Of a DNA stretch of 64,000 nt, positions 23,901 through 34,481 are shown one piece after another. The notes under the pieces are model-generated. The model saw only the letters and a program-made list of their open reading frames with translations, did not search any database and was not told the DNA's origin. Both the position numbers and the translations under genes were made by a program. Source of the DNA: Phaeotremella fagi (lineage: Eukaryota; Basidiomycota; Tremellomycetes; Tremellales; Phaeotremellaceae); the NCBI GenBank assembly GCA_001599715.1, contig BCHU01000004.1:744001-808000 (forward strand). Reading direction: 5' to 3'. The stretch's first letter is position 1, and each line of letters opens with the position of its first letter.

Positions 23901-25237
23901 AGTTTGATCAAAGGGAAAGATTCCAATTCATCACCACCTTGAACGTTGTTCATCTGTTTACCATGGTTCTGAAGATTACTTGTTCTTATCCGAACAGAAT
24001 CCGATTTCCCAATCTCATCATCCCTAAGACCAGATGAATCGTTCTCATCACCAATTAAATCCGTATCCTGATTCTTATCATCGTTGGATGAAGATCTATG
24101 AATCGTTAAACCATCCTTTGAATCTTTACTATTCCTATTTCCGTTGACGTTACTGTTCCCACTGGAGCCAGCTTGTCCAGAAGCTAATGCCAAGATATGT
24201 AAAGCGTCAGATTCGTTTTGCATATCAGCAACGACGAGACTACTTGGATCAGCGGCGTGTAAAGCGGGATTCAGATTCAGACGACGTCTTTTCTGATTAG
24301 GTGAATTCGCTGATTGATGTGATGAAGAGGAGGTTGATTGTAACAATGGCGCTGGGGGTTGTGGTTGTGGATGAGTATGAGACTGAGACTGAGGGTTGAC
24401 CTGTTGAAGGTGATTGTTTTGATTTAATCTAGGTGTGTTGGTAGTAGAATGATCGGTCATAGGTGAATAATGAGTTGAATTACTGGAAGAGATGATAGGC
24501 GATTCATTCGGGATAGGTTGTTGTTGATAGTAATTCGTTGGTGTAGAATTGGGATTGGAATTGGGATTCGAATTGTTAATTAACAAATTCGATATGGAAG
24601 TGTTATACGGTGTCCTCTGTATCGATTGATCTCTACCATTCCGAGACTGCTGCTGCTGTTGCTGTTGTTGATGTTGATGTTGATCATAAATGGAATGATC
24701 ACCAATGGAATGTAAAGAAGGTTGTAATCTAGGTGTAGGAGTTTGGAATGGGAAACCATAACCACCCCCACCAGTACTCCCATTCCCAGGACCACCTGAA
24801 AACCCTAATGAATTCTGTATCTCACCTTCCCCATCTTCATCGTAAACCCCATACCCATCTTCACCGTCTATATCAACCGAGACGTCATGAGGTTCATTTT
24901 TGACTTTACGTTTTTTAGAATTGTTACCACCTCGTCTTGAGGGGGCGAAAACGCATTCTCGGGATTCACGTTTACATCTTGAACAAGGTGGTGAGGAGGG
25001 ACAGTCTATGTCGCCCTGAGATTGATCTCAGTGGGCTGTCATCTGCTTTGTACTCACTAGATCACATTTAGCTTTACGAGCTCTACAATGTAAACTGATA
25101 GCAGATATCGATTCGTTAGTACACCAAAAACGTAATAGGCACTACACTACCGTTCCAAGTACTTACCAAGCTCTATAACCACGCTTAACTTTCTCAGGTT
25201 TAGTCGATGAACCAGATGGTGAAGTTGAGTTATCCAT
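20966..25237 (-). CDS. Zn(II)2Cys6 fungal transcription factor with Fungal_trans middle-homology region
   Basis: A 1152-residue transcription regulator in 16 exons (15 introns of 42-72 nt, for example 25095-25166 and 25016-25057 within the zinc cluster and 23046-23096, 23119-23178 and 23249-23304 around a 22-nt exon at 23097-23118). The N-terminal binuclear cluster is CLHCRARKAKCDLGDIDC followed by C-SR-C-KRESRE-C, which binds CGG triplets. A long disordered part follows with Gln, Asn and Pro tracts and a nuclear-localisation-like KRRRLN. The fungal-specific activation/regulatory domain shows QNERYLLAAMIIIASRHD, TCLGAPPTIGLVEGLLLLAE, AYGLGIDK and VSLRLGKAFWARGP. A Gln/Asn-rich C-terminus ends DLADFWMKVGPGEAQGGFPF. 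Target pathway unknown. The start at 25237 is the only ATG in frame with the cluster. Confidence 0.9.
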
Positions 25238-25794
25238 GTGAATGGGATTGATTGGTGATCTTTTGAATTATGATACAAGAAATAAGATGTGAGAACGAGA
25301 ATAGATTTGTAAGACGAACAATAATATGGGTGTGTGGGTTATACGGTTATTTAAAGTAAACGACGTCACAGCGTCTGTCACTTTGTACGGTTGAAATGGA
25401 TATACAGTAACTTGTTCAAGTGGATATGGTATGGTAATAAGTATAAATCGATTGATCCGTTTCTTTGTTTTCTCTTCTTTCTCTTCTCTCGAGTGCCTAT
25501 CTACCCTCCCGCTACCCTAGGTCATACCTTTGATCACGCGCTCAGACGATAACAAGAGGCCCAACGGGGGGAAATGGGGCAACAAAGTAAGCGACAACAA
25601 AGGAATGCAGGCAAGGGCGTAAGAGGCGTAAGTCAATAAGCCACGGGCGTAATTTTAAGGTTAAGGCATCACCAAGGCATCACCAAGGGCGCACATCATT
25701 GGTTGTCGTTAACAAAATGCATAATATTGTTCATTAAGTTACAACATGAACGATCGAATAAATGTTAAAGTAGTTTAAGGTAGAGAACAAGGAA
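25238..25794. other. Intergenic, 557 bp, promoter of the Zn2Cys6 factor
   Basis: Upstream of the transcription factor start and downstream of the CCCH gene stop (both minus strand). It holds a small repeat cluster listed separately and a pyrimidine-rich tract around 25460-25510. No gene seen. Confidence 0.6.
25616..25684. repeat. Short direct-repeat cluster (GGCGTAA x3, AAGGCATCACC x2)
   Basis: GGCGTAA occurs three times between 25616 and 25652, and the 11-mer AAGGCATCACC is repeated head to tail at 25663-25684. The cluster sits about 380-450 bp upstream of the Zn2Cys6 factor ATG. It could be a set of factor-binding sites or a chance microrepeat. Confidence 0.45.
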
Positions 25795-27807
25795 CTACAG
25801 ATCATCGAGTACAGCGGCTTCGTCCTCTGAATCGTTATCGTTATCGTTTTCGTGTTCAGGTTCGTGCTCTTTCTGAGTTGGTGGTGATCCTAGGGATAAA
25901 TCGTCGATATTGGAAAAGATTTCTTTCATGTATTTCGCTGTTGGAAAAACACCTAAAAAAAGATGAAAAGTTACTCACCATCGTTTTCTGATTCAACGTC
26001 CTCATCTGAATCTTCGCTCTCATCGTCATCGTCGTCGTCATCATCATCTCCCTCTTCTTGATCCTCCTCCTCTTCCTCTTCCTCAGAAACAGTCGTCGGG
26101 TCACCCTGATCGAATCCAATGAATTCCCCTCCATCATCAAAACCACCTTCCACAGGAACCTCCTCATCCCCATCAACCTCCATGACATTATCACTTTTCC
26201 CTTCCTCTACATCAATCCCAACCCCCTTAGACGACCCTTTAGGAACCCGTAAAACATGTCTCAAACCACACTTCTTCCCTCTAGAACATGAACCCTTCTC
26301 TCTCCATTCCCCACATTCCCAAACATGTAATTTCTCACATGTCCCAGCAGGTTCATCACACCAACCCTCCCTGGCGAAAGCTTCACAGACACTGGCGTTG
26401 GACGCGACTTTGACATGGGGATATAGACAGGTTGATCCGTTACGACATGTCGAGGTTGCTTGGAAATGGACACAGGACGGTGTGTTGTGTGCTGAAGGTT
26501 TATGGGAGAGGGGACATTCTTCTGATGTGTTTGGACATGTTGATCGAAGGTATTTTGGACAGATCGCTAATCGATCTGGAATGTGTAGGTAGGGACATGT
26601 AAGTGCTCGGTCACAATGACCTATAATGTGAGTAATGAATACACCCAGGTTAGTAATTGGTTAGTAAAGAGATAGCCAGAAAGATCGAAGGAGACCAGGA
26701 GAAGGGAAGAAATAGAAAAGAACCCCGTCAGCATCCTTATGTTGACCATTTTCCAACGCACCAGTCTTGGTGTAATAGCGACAGGGTTTCTTTGCCAGTT
26801 CGGCTTTTCGACTAGCACTGTGATAGGATTAGGTTTTATTAGAGTACATAGCCTTAATACTCACCTGCCTCTCCTTGAAATGAGATTTCCTCTTTTGGTC
26901 CTTGTGAATCGTTCACCGCCGTAATTAAGTGATTGCCTAGTAGGTGTACTGAGGATTGAAGTTTCTCCACTCTCATCCATAGGTGAAGGATTCAAGTCTA
27001 TCTCGAGTCAGTAGAATCCGATACAACTACTGAACCCCACTCACCACCTATCCTAGTCAACTTCTTCCCACCCTGGTCAAACTGAAAGATGACTCCATCA
27101 ATCACCACACGTTTACCTTCACCACCGCCAGGTGTCGAAGTAGTGGTAGAACTAAGAACTTGGATTTGAGGTGGGACTCTAGATCTTTTCTGACGTTTAC
27201 GAGGTACAGCATGAGCTTGAAGATGATTACTAAAGTAGTATCGCCAATATCAGTACAAATCAAAGAGTCATTCAGAGTACGACACGCACCTCTTCTCAAC
27301 AGTCATCAAAGACATGTTACCACCTTTACTAGTCTTTTTTATCCATTCATCATCTTTGTTCTTCCCTTTGTGTGAAATTTGATGAAGGGATGGAGGTGAA
27401 ATTTCCCCAGGTTCTTTGGGTGATGGAATTGATTTAGACGATGAAGCAGTAGGTACTGGTGGTGTTACATTGTTTTCAACAGATTTCGTGGAAGTCGTAG
27501 CTCGATTGATAGCTCTTAGATCTAAACCATATGATCCACCTCTACCTCGACCACGACCTCTTCCTCCACCTCTAGGAACTGCTCTAGTCGGAAAGGAACC
27601 TCTACCTCGAGGAGGATATGGATGATATCCAGCGGGATGGGATACATTATTTGCGTGTCGTGAGATCGCACCTGGTAGTATATGTCAGAATGTAACGGAG
27701 AGGTTGATTACCAAGAATTTGAAGAGAGACTTGAACGTACCAGATAACTTAGCTATTTCTTGTTCTAAGAGTATTTTCTGCTTTTCAGCAGCTGTTAGTG
27801 GAGCCAT
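25795..27807 (-). CDS. CCCH zinc-finger RNA-binding protein (ZC3H3-like)
   Basis: A 535-residue protein in seven exons; introns at 25938-25978, 26621-26761 (141 nt, the longest recognised here), 26818-26864, 26998-27044, 27230-27289 and 27672-27740. The N-terminus is RG-rich (PRGGGRGRGRGRGG). A tandem block of about five CCCH fingers follows: CRYYTKTGHCDRALTCPYLH, CPKYLRSTCPNTSEECPLSH, CVHFQATSTCRNGSTCLYPH, CEAFAREGWCDEPAGTCEKLH and CGEWREKGSCSRGKKCGLRH. The order and spacing resemble ZC3H3/Smicl proteins of mRNA 3'-end processing and export; the exact orthology is inference. The C-terminal 130 residues are extremely acidic, with long Glu and Asp runs. The first finger is split by the 141-nt intron. 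Confidence 0.88.
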
Positions 27808-28265
27808 GATTGCAGATGGGGGATACCAAGAATGAGCCGAATGATTGTTGAGACTATTAATATAAAGTAAATGAGAATAAAAGATAGGAGTGAAATGACT
27901 TGTCCGAGCTGAAACCAATTCAACAATGACTACGAAGGCGAGTTTAGCCACGTTTTCTTTGTTGTTATTTTTTGGCAAATTCACCCAATGTGGCAATTTT
28001 CAAATCGCCACTTGTCTCGCACCTCCACTCTGATTGACCACTCAATGTACACCTCCTTTGGTAGAATTTAATCAATCAATCACTCTGATCTGATCGTTCC
28101 ATCATCCTATTTCTTCTCTTCTCTTTTCCTCTCTACACACTATATGTTCTTTTTATTCGTACTGGTACTAATACTATTCATTCTATACCATCTGACACAT
28201 CAACAGAACCTCTTATTCTTTCATCATCTAATCTTTTAATCAATCAAATCATACCAAGTTGAACC
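27808..28265. other. Divergent promoter region, 458 bp
   Basis: Separates the divergent starts of the CCCH protein (-) and Rec8 (+). A CT-rich pyrimidine tract at about 28108-28140 precedes the Rec8 start. No RNA gene or repeat recognised. Confidence 0.6.
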
Positions 28266-31200
28266 ATGTTCTACTCAGACGTCTTACTTACAAAAGGCAA
28301 AGGCTCGTGAGTTGATGGTATACCGATGTATTCGATAAACAACTAACACCAAATGACAGACTTGGTATATTTTGGCAAGTCTCCCCATCTCCCAATCAAG
28401 ATTCCCACTCAAACTTCCCCATAGGCTAGCAGCCACTCTCGGTCAAAATCAAAAACAAAACAAGAAAATCACGAGAAAAGCAGTGATCGCTGTTGATTTC
28501 ATTAAAGCGTGTAAATTGATTGCTCAACCACCTGAACCGTTAGCTCTACGTTTGAGTGGAAATCTGTTAGTTGGTGTTGCTAGGTAGGTGTCGTGAGATC
28601 ATTCACGGTTTGAACAAATTGATCGATATACTGATGGATTTGATGGGTAGGGTTTACAATCAAAGTTATGACTTCTTTTACGCGGTAAGCTGTGAGAGTT
28701 CGTGAGTAACTGGTCAAATAGCTTATACAATCCAGGATGTAAACGCTTTCCATACCAATCTCAAACGATCTCTTTTGAACGATTTCAACGCTATTGGTCC
28801 AGGTGGCGAATCTGGTACTGGTGGTTTAGATCTGCTAGGTGGAGGAAAGAGCAAGTAGGTCACCAAAACGGTTCGAGTGAAACTACCTACAGAGACTGAT
28901 AAACTTAGACCCGATCAAATCACTTTCGGCGAGAACGATATCACCTGGGAAACAGGTCTTGAACTCAATTTCGCGCCTGTTGTGAGTACTTACGCGTCTC
29001 AAATAGATCAGAAGATTGAATTACGTAGGATTGGAGAAATCCCCTTGGTAAACCAAGAACTCGAAGGTCTAGTTCTAAATTGGAATCACTCCAAACACAA
29101 GAAAGCTATGAAACGGATGACGAGGAAGAGTATGATTCGGAAGAAGATGGTGAGGAAGAAGATGAAACAAGAAGACATTTTAGAGGTATGATCGATAAAA
29201 CATCAATGAAACTGACAATGGTTATAGCTTCAGGAACACCCGGTATCCCCACCATTGCTAGAAATATCAATCTCCCACTTCGTTCAAGTCAACGTACACC
29301 CGACTACATCCATCCCTTGGACGAAGGGATGAACGGCTTCCAAGAGATGGATCTTGGACTTGATATGGGTTTAGAATTCGATGGACCGAATCAAATGGAT
29401 TTCTCAAGTGGTCCCTCAAGACGTGGGTTTGAAATTGCAGATCAAGAAGGTGAATTACAAATGGACATTGATGGGTATGTTTTTCATCATTCGTCGGTAA
29501 ACTGACTAGTCAAAGTGGAATGGGATTCCAAGGTGATGAAGGATTTCAAGGAATGGAGTTTGATGTTCAAGAAAACTTCGAAAATCCTAAAATTAATAGT
29601 ACCATGAAGAAAAGGAAGAAATTCCTCAACAGCGATTCAGAATCAACTGACGAAGAAGAAGAACAAGTTGAAATCACCCTCGGTGCTACTAAACCTAAAC
29701 CCAAAAAGGGGAGAATGTTAAAATTCGATGCAGTAAGTGATTTCTATGAATATTGTTTGTAGCCTGTAGTACTGAATGACGGGTATAGGATATCGAATTG
29801 AGTAATGAGAATGATTACGAAGCTAGAACTAGATACGCCGAGGCGATGGATAAAGAACGACGTGAAAGTCGAATGAGAGAGAACGAAAAGGCTATCTTAG
29901 ACAAAGCGACAGAGTTAGTTGACGGCGCAGGAATGTGGTACGATTGTGAGCTTCGTGATGGATGAATCCGAATCATAAAGCTGACCAAACACCCTTTCAT
30001 AACAGACTTCGACCCAGAACTCAAAACCATGATTTCAACAATCACCAAATGTGGGAAATTCAAATGGGAGCTCGCAGTTACAGCTTATAAATCTGGCAAA
30101 ACCTTTGAACCCATCCAAGAAGAGGGGAATGGTGTTTTTGAGGAGCAGATTGACGGTGGCAATGGGATCAATGGATTTGACGGGATGGACATGGGTCAAT
30201 TCGATGGTGGTTTGAATGGCGATATCCAAAACAGTTATCAAGAGGTTGGTTTCTTTTTTTGGGATTGCGATCAAATACTTATGGAGATTTATATAGCAAT
30301 TTCACGAATATGAGGTTCCTGTCAAGAGTGATGGGATGAGGGGGAGTCAGGTGAGCTTTGGTTTGATTAGAGATCAGTCAGCTCATTCCTTATCAAAGGA
30401 CATCGAGTATGGTCGTAGAGATTCTCAAAATACCCAAAGATCAGGAATGGGTGCTTTACCAGTAAGCTTTTGATAACACCATAGACCCAAAGCTTAGATC
30501 ATGACAGTGGGACGACGTTTCCGTTTACAATGATTTCGGTGCAGATACAAGTTTCACTCCAGGTAGTAAAATGCTAAGTACTATCACACCTCAAGAGGCA
30601 CGGTAAGCTATACATATCGGTGAATACAGCTGACAAATATCAGTATTCGTCTTAGAGGTTCCAGTGGGATTGCTACGAGTGGATCAAGAAAACATAGAGA
30701 AAGATCAGGTTCAGTTTTAGCACCAAACGGAACTGAAGGTGTTCCTATGCTTTTCGGTGATGATTTGGAATGTAGGTCAATTCCAGTTGCTTCTCGTTCT
30801 CAAATAGTCAACTGATAAACCCATAGTACCACCCGATGAAGAATTATCACTTGAAATCCCACACATCTGGGCAAACGAACTTGAAGATGGTACAGAGATC
30901 CCAAACGCTTTTAGTCCAGCTATGCTCGCAACTCTCGAGAAACAATGTAGAGATTTCTTCACGTATGTAATTGAGTTTTTTCTTGACTTTGTATAGCTTA
31001 TTGATAAGTAGGTTAGATTCATCGAAGTTGAAATCATCAAATCCAAAAGAAAGGTTATCGAATTCGAAGATTTAGTTCCTGAAACTAACACTAGAAGAGT
31101 CGCTGCTACAGCTTTCGTGAGTTGGTCGTTGACATCTTGTGAAATCTCCGTTAACTCAAAATCTGTTAGCATAACTGTTTAAGTAGGTGTTCCTTCTAGA

Positions 31201-31314
31201 GTTCGAGAGAGAATTAACCTAAACTGTACAGCTTTGGCTACTAAACGAATTTTGAAACTTAAACAACCTCGTGCTTGGGGTGATTTCAGAATCAGTATCA
31301 ATGCTGAAATGTAG
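28266..31314 (+). CDS. REC8: Meiotic cohesin kleisin Rec8
   Basis: A 711-residue alpha-kleisin that closes the Smc1-Smc3 ring in meiosis. The N-terminus (MFYSDVLLTKGKGS, FWLAATLG, EPLALRLSGNLLVGVARVY) matches the Rec8 branch of the Rad21/Rec8 family more than mitotic Rad21. The C-terminal winged helix reads TRRVAATAFHNCLTLATKR and ends in FRISINAEM, with a long acidic, disordered middle as expected for separase and kinase control. Nineteen exons, 18 introns (35-67 nt), including a GC-AG intron at 28375-28424 and a 13-nt exon at 31170-31182. Exon lengths sum to an intact frame of 712 codons. The only conspicuous gap is that the linker region could be spliced slightly differently around 28855-28908. 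Transcribed divergently from the CCCH gene. Confidence 0.9.
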
Positions 31315-31704
31315 AGGGTGAGTTCTGGGGTACCTCAAAACTTGCGTGTTTGAACTGACAGAGAATCATGGTAGTCTTTAATTCTCGATATGAAAATACC
31401 GACAATATCATCATCATCAAGAGAAGAACATCGTTATCAATCATTTTTCAACTCAAAGCTGGACAATCATTATTCAACACCAATCGAGATCAATTTAGTC
31501 CAAAATACAACATCACGCTCTATGCCATTTCTATTCATTTTTATTACAGTTGTATTGCACTGTACCTACAGATTCACCCTATGCTCAATTCCCGTTGTAA
31601 ATACCTCCTCATTGATTGAATACAAATCTAAAAAAGAAAACCAACACGTAGTCAAGTGGATGACAAACCATGCATCATGTGAAAATAACCTTCAGCCGTC
31701 AATG
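31315..31704. other. Intergenic between convergent genes, 390 bp
   Basis: 3' flanks of Rec8 (+) and cyclin H (-). A plus-strand frame at 31390-31755 overlaps the cyclin H end and has no family features. Nothing else recognised. Confidence 0.6.
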
Positions 31705-33117
31705 TCACGTATCCAAACCTTTCCCAACATCTTTCAAACCCTTCCCACCAAATAACAAACCCATAGCTTCATCCTTGATTCCCATTCCATTAGGTTCATC
31801 ATCTTGACCAATAGGTTTCGGTTGCGATGACAAAGATTCACCAAAGACACTATCGAAATTCGACATTTCATTCTGGATTTTGAGAGTCTTGATAGACCTT
31901 TCACGAGCTAATATAGATTCTTGTTCTGCTTTTCGTTTGATATACCTAAAACCCAATGTTAGTCCAATCAACCAATAAAAGATAAAAGGACATACAAAGC
32001 AGTCCCAGGAATCTTCTCAGGATTACTACAAGCTTTCAACCGTTTATCAATCCCTTTAACAACCTTCAAATCAACTTCCAAACCCCCAACCTCCTCAACC
32101 ACCTTCCCAACAGAATCTAAAATCTCTACCAATCGATATCGTTCCATCCCAAACGCTAGATCGTTCAAAGAATATTTCCAATCTAGATAGCCGTCTATTA
32201 ATTTCTTGTTGGATAACCGAAAACATTCTAATGAGATTTGGGATGGGGTGTAGAGGAATTCTGTGTCTGTTGATTTTGATTTGTGCAGGTGTTCAAGGGC
32301 TTTTGTGAGTGATGATTGAATTTCATCTATTGAGACGTCAGGCATTTCCTATATCAATAGGATGAATCAGTTTTGGTTCAAATGGATCTAACATCTTGAC
32401 CGACCTGTAACTCCAAACTCCATCCATGTAACGCTTTCTCCCCACTCCTAATCCAAAATTCGAATCTCAAACTCTGTGAAACTAAGAATTCCGTATCGAG
32501 AATATCTGAAGCTTGGAGTTTAGCGATTGAAGTAACGAATTTATCTATTGAGATTGGATAATTCGTGGTTTTAGCAGCTAAGAATAAACATGTTGGCCTG
32601 AACGTTAGGATACCATTGGAGTGGTTCACCTACATGATAGATTTGGGATGCCATTCCATGACTGAATTCTTTAGGTAGAACCTTTTAAGATAACTGATAG
32701 CTGTCGATTCAACTACCTCCGGTAACCCTAAACCCATTCTACACATTTTCGAAACCTGTGAAATGTAGAATCTTAATAATAGCAATTCATCTTCGACAGT
32801 TAGATACGCCGTTGGAGGTGGTGGATCTGTGAATGTATGACCCAAAGATATCTGGGCTTCCTACGTATGAGTTAAAATCGTCTTTTCAGCACTTTCATTA
32901 TAATGTATATGAAATGAGAGTTGGAGAGACTTACCTTCTCAGCTTGTGTGTTTTTAGCTACGACTTCAACACTTTTTTTATTCAGTTCTGATCTGATTGA
33001 AGCTAGTGATTCAGGCGAGTATCTCCAATTTCGAAATTGAGAGGATTCTTGGTATGGTGATAGACCTGGTGTTAAGTATGGTTGGGAGGATGGACCTGCG
33101 AGTGATTCTTCTGTCAT
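31705..33117 (-). CDS. CCL1: Cyclin H, CDK-activating kinase/TFIIH subunit
   Basis: A 398-residue cyclin that partners Kin28/CDK7 and Tfb3/MAT1 in TFIIH, acting in RNA polymerase II CTD phosphorylation and CDK activation. Five exons; introns at 31946-31995, 32349-32404, 32598-32633 (36 nt) and 32861-32934. N-terminal family pattern SSQFRNWRYSPE, then the cyclin box: EDELLLLRFYISQVSKMC, KNSVMEWHPKSIM and CLFLAAKTTN, all characteristic of cyclin H. The second cyclin fold and a charged helical C-terminus follow. An in-frame ATG at 33159 would add 14 residues; I prefer 33117 because the extra residues look non-conserved. Gene name follows the yeast orthologue. Confidence 0.92.
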
Positions 33118-33330
33118 ACTGGGTCTGATGAATATGGTTGTTGAATGGCAAACCTCCAATGGGTGACTCTTTGACTTCGGATATCTTAAAGCGGGGTAAT
33201 AAATTGGTGGCCAACACGATTATCAGTATCTACAATTCACTTTCATCTCCATACATCCAACTATCACAATACAACTATCAAACACACCAAGCAACACCAT
33301 TAAACCAGATCCAAGAACACCCCACCAAAA

Positions 33331-34400
33331 ATGGGTAAATACATCTCACTAATCTGTATCACCTATTTCCTACTTCAACCCCAAGTAGAAGCTTTCCAAT
33401 GTATCAACACCGTTTCATCAGTCCACTACAATCTAAATTCCTTAACAGGGATCAAAGAGGATAGTATATTCACGCCTACCCCACCAACGAAAAGTGAAGC
33501 TAGATTCAAGATGGAACTATGTGATCAAGAAGGGTTAATCAAAGATGACACAATAGCTGAAGAGGATCAGGTAAGGTCATTCGTCCCCCAGACCCCGTAT
33601 ACTTCAATGGAATTGACATACCTTTGAAAATGGATAATAGTGTCCATCTGGAACTAGACTTTGTTTGACTTTACTTAATCATAAAGAAAGTTCAGATGAA
33701 CCAGTGAGAATAACGACGGTTATACCAATCTGGCCATCGGATCTACCAGATCACGATATAGAATTGAAGACACTTGGTAAAAACGGTAAAGATGGATTAA
33801 GAATTCAAGTAGCAGGAGCAGATTTCGCTGGGTGAGTCCATTCCACTCCAACCCAATCTTTGAGCTAAAGAGGAAAAAACAAAAATCTAGTACAACCCAA
33901 CACGTCAATTTAACATTACATTGTACAGATTCATCATCAACCACCCCATCACCAAAATTCATTTCCTACACCGGCGGAACGTTGAATCTAGAATGGTCAA
34001 CTCAAGAAGCCTGTCCAAGGAATTCAGAAGATGATGATGAACCTCTACCAACACCTGATGAAGATGATCAAAAAGATTCTAAAAAAGGATGGGGATTTTT
34101 CGGTTTGATAAAATTCTTATTTTGGACGTTGATATTGAGCTTGATAGCTTATTTCGCTATTGGTAAGGTGTTCCAATTGTTAGATAAAACTCAAGCTGAC
34201 ATTCGAATTGGGATATAGGTATCTTTTACAATCATCAACAATATTCCGCTAAAGGTTGGGATCTACTACCTCATCGTGATTTCTGGAGAGAAGTTCCAGT
34301 CATGTTATCAGATCTCTTCTCACATCTGTTCTCAGGTTTACGTGGAAGTAATTCAAGTGGTGGTGGAGGCGGTCGTGGTGGATACAGTTCTCTAGGATGA
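33331..34400 (+). CDS. ATG27: Autophagy-related protein Atg27
   Basis: A 294-residue type I membrane protein that cycles between Golgi, endosome and vacuole and helps Atg9 trafficking. Four exons; introns at 33571-33640, 33832-33890 and 34163-34218. A cleavable signal peptide (SLICITYFLLQPQVEA) is followed by a luminal mannose-6-phosphate-receptor-like domain with paired cysteines (FQCI.., ELCDQE, CPSGTRLC, LHCTDS, EACPRN). One transmembrane helix (FGLIKFLFWTLILSLIAYFA) follows, then a cytosolic tail with the family hallmark YNHQQYSAKGWDLLPHRDFW. The tail ends Gly/Ser-rich rather than with an obvious tyrosine sorting motif. It shares a 213-bp divergent promoter with cyclin H. Confidence 0.92.
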
Positions 34401-34481
34401 GATATTGGAGAGCTCAATGGTCTTAGTTAGTATATAGAGTCGATGGATTAAGTCCAGCAATGTTGATGGTCTACATCAGAT

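Noticed and set aside
28850..28916. Third GC-AG intron in REC8 using donor GCAAGT at 28852
   Set aside because: A canonical GT donor at 28855 with acceptor at 28908 gives a 54-nt intron in the right phase, so the GC option is not needed.
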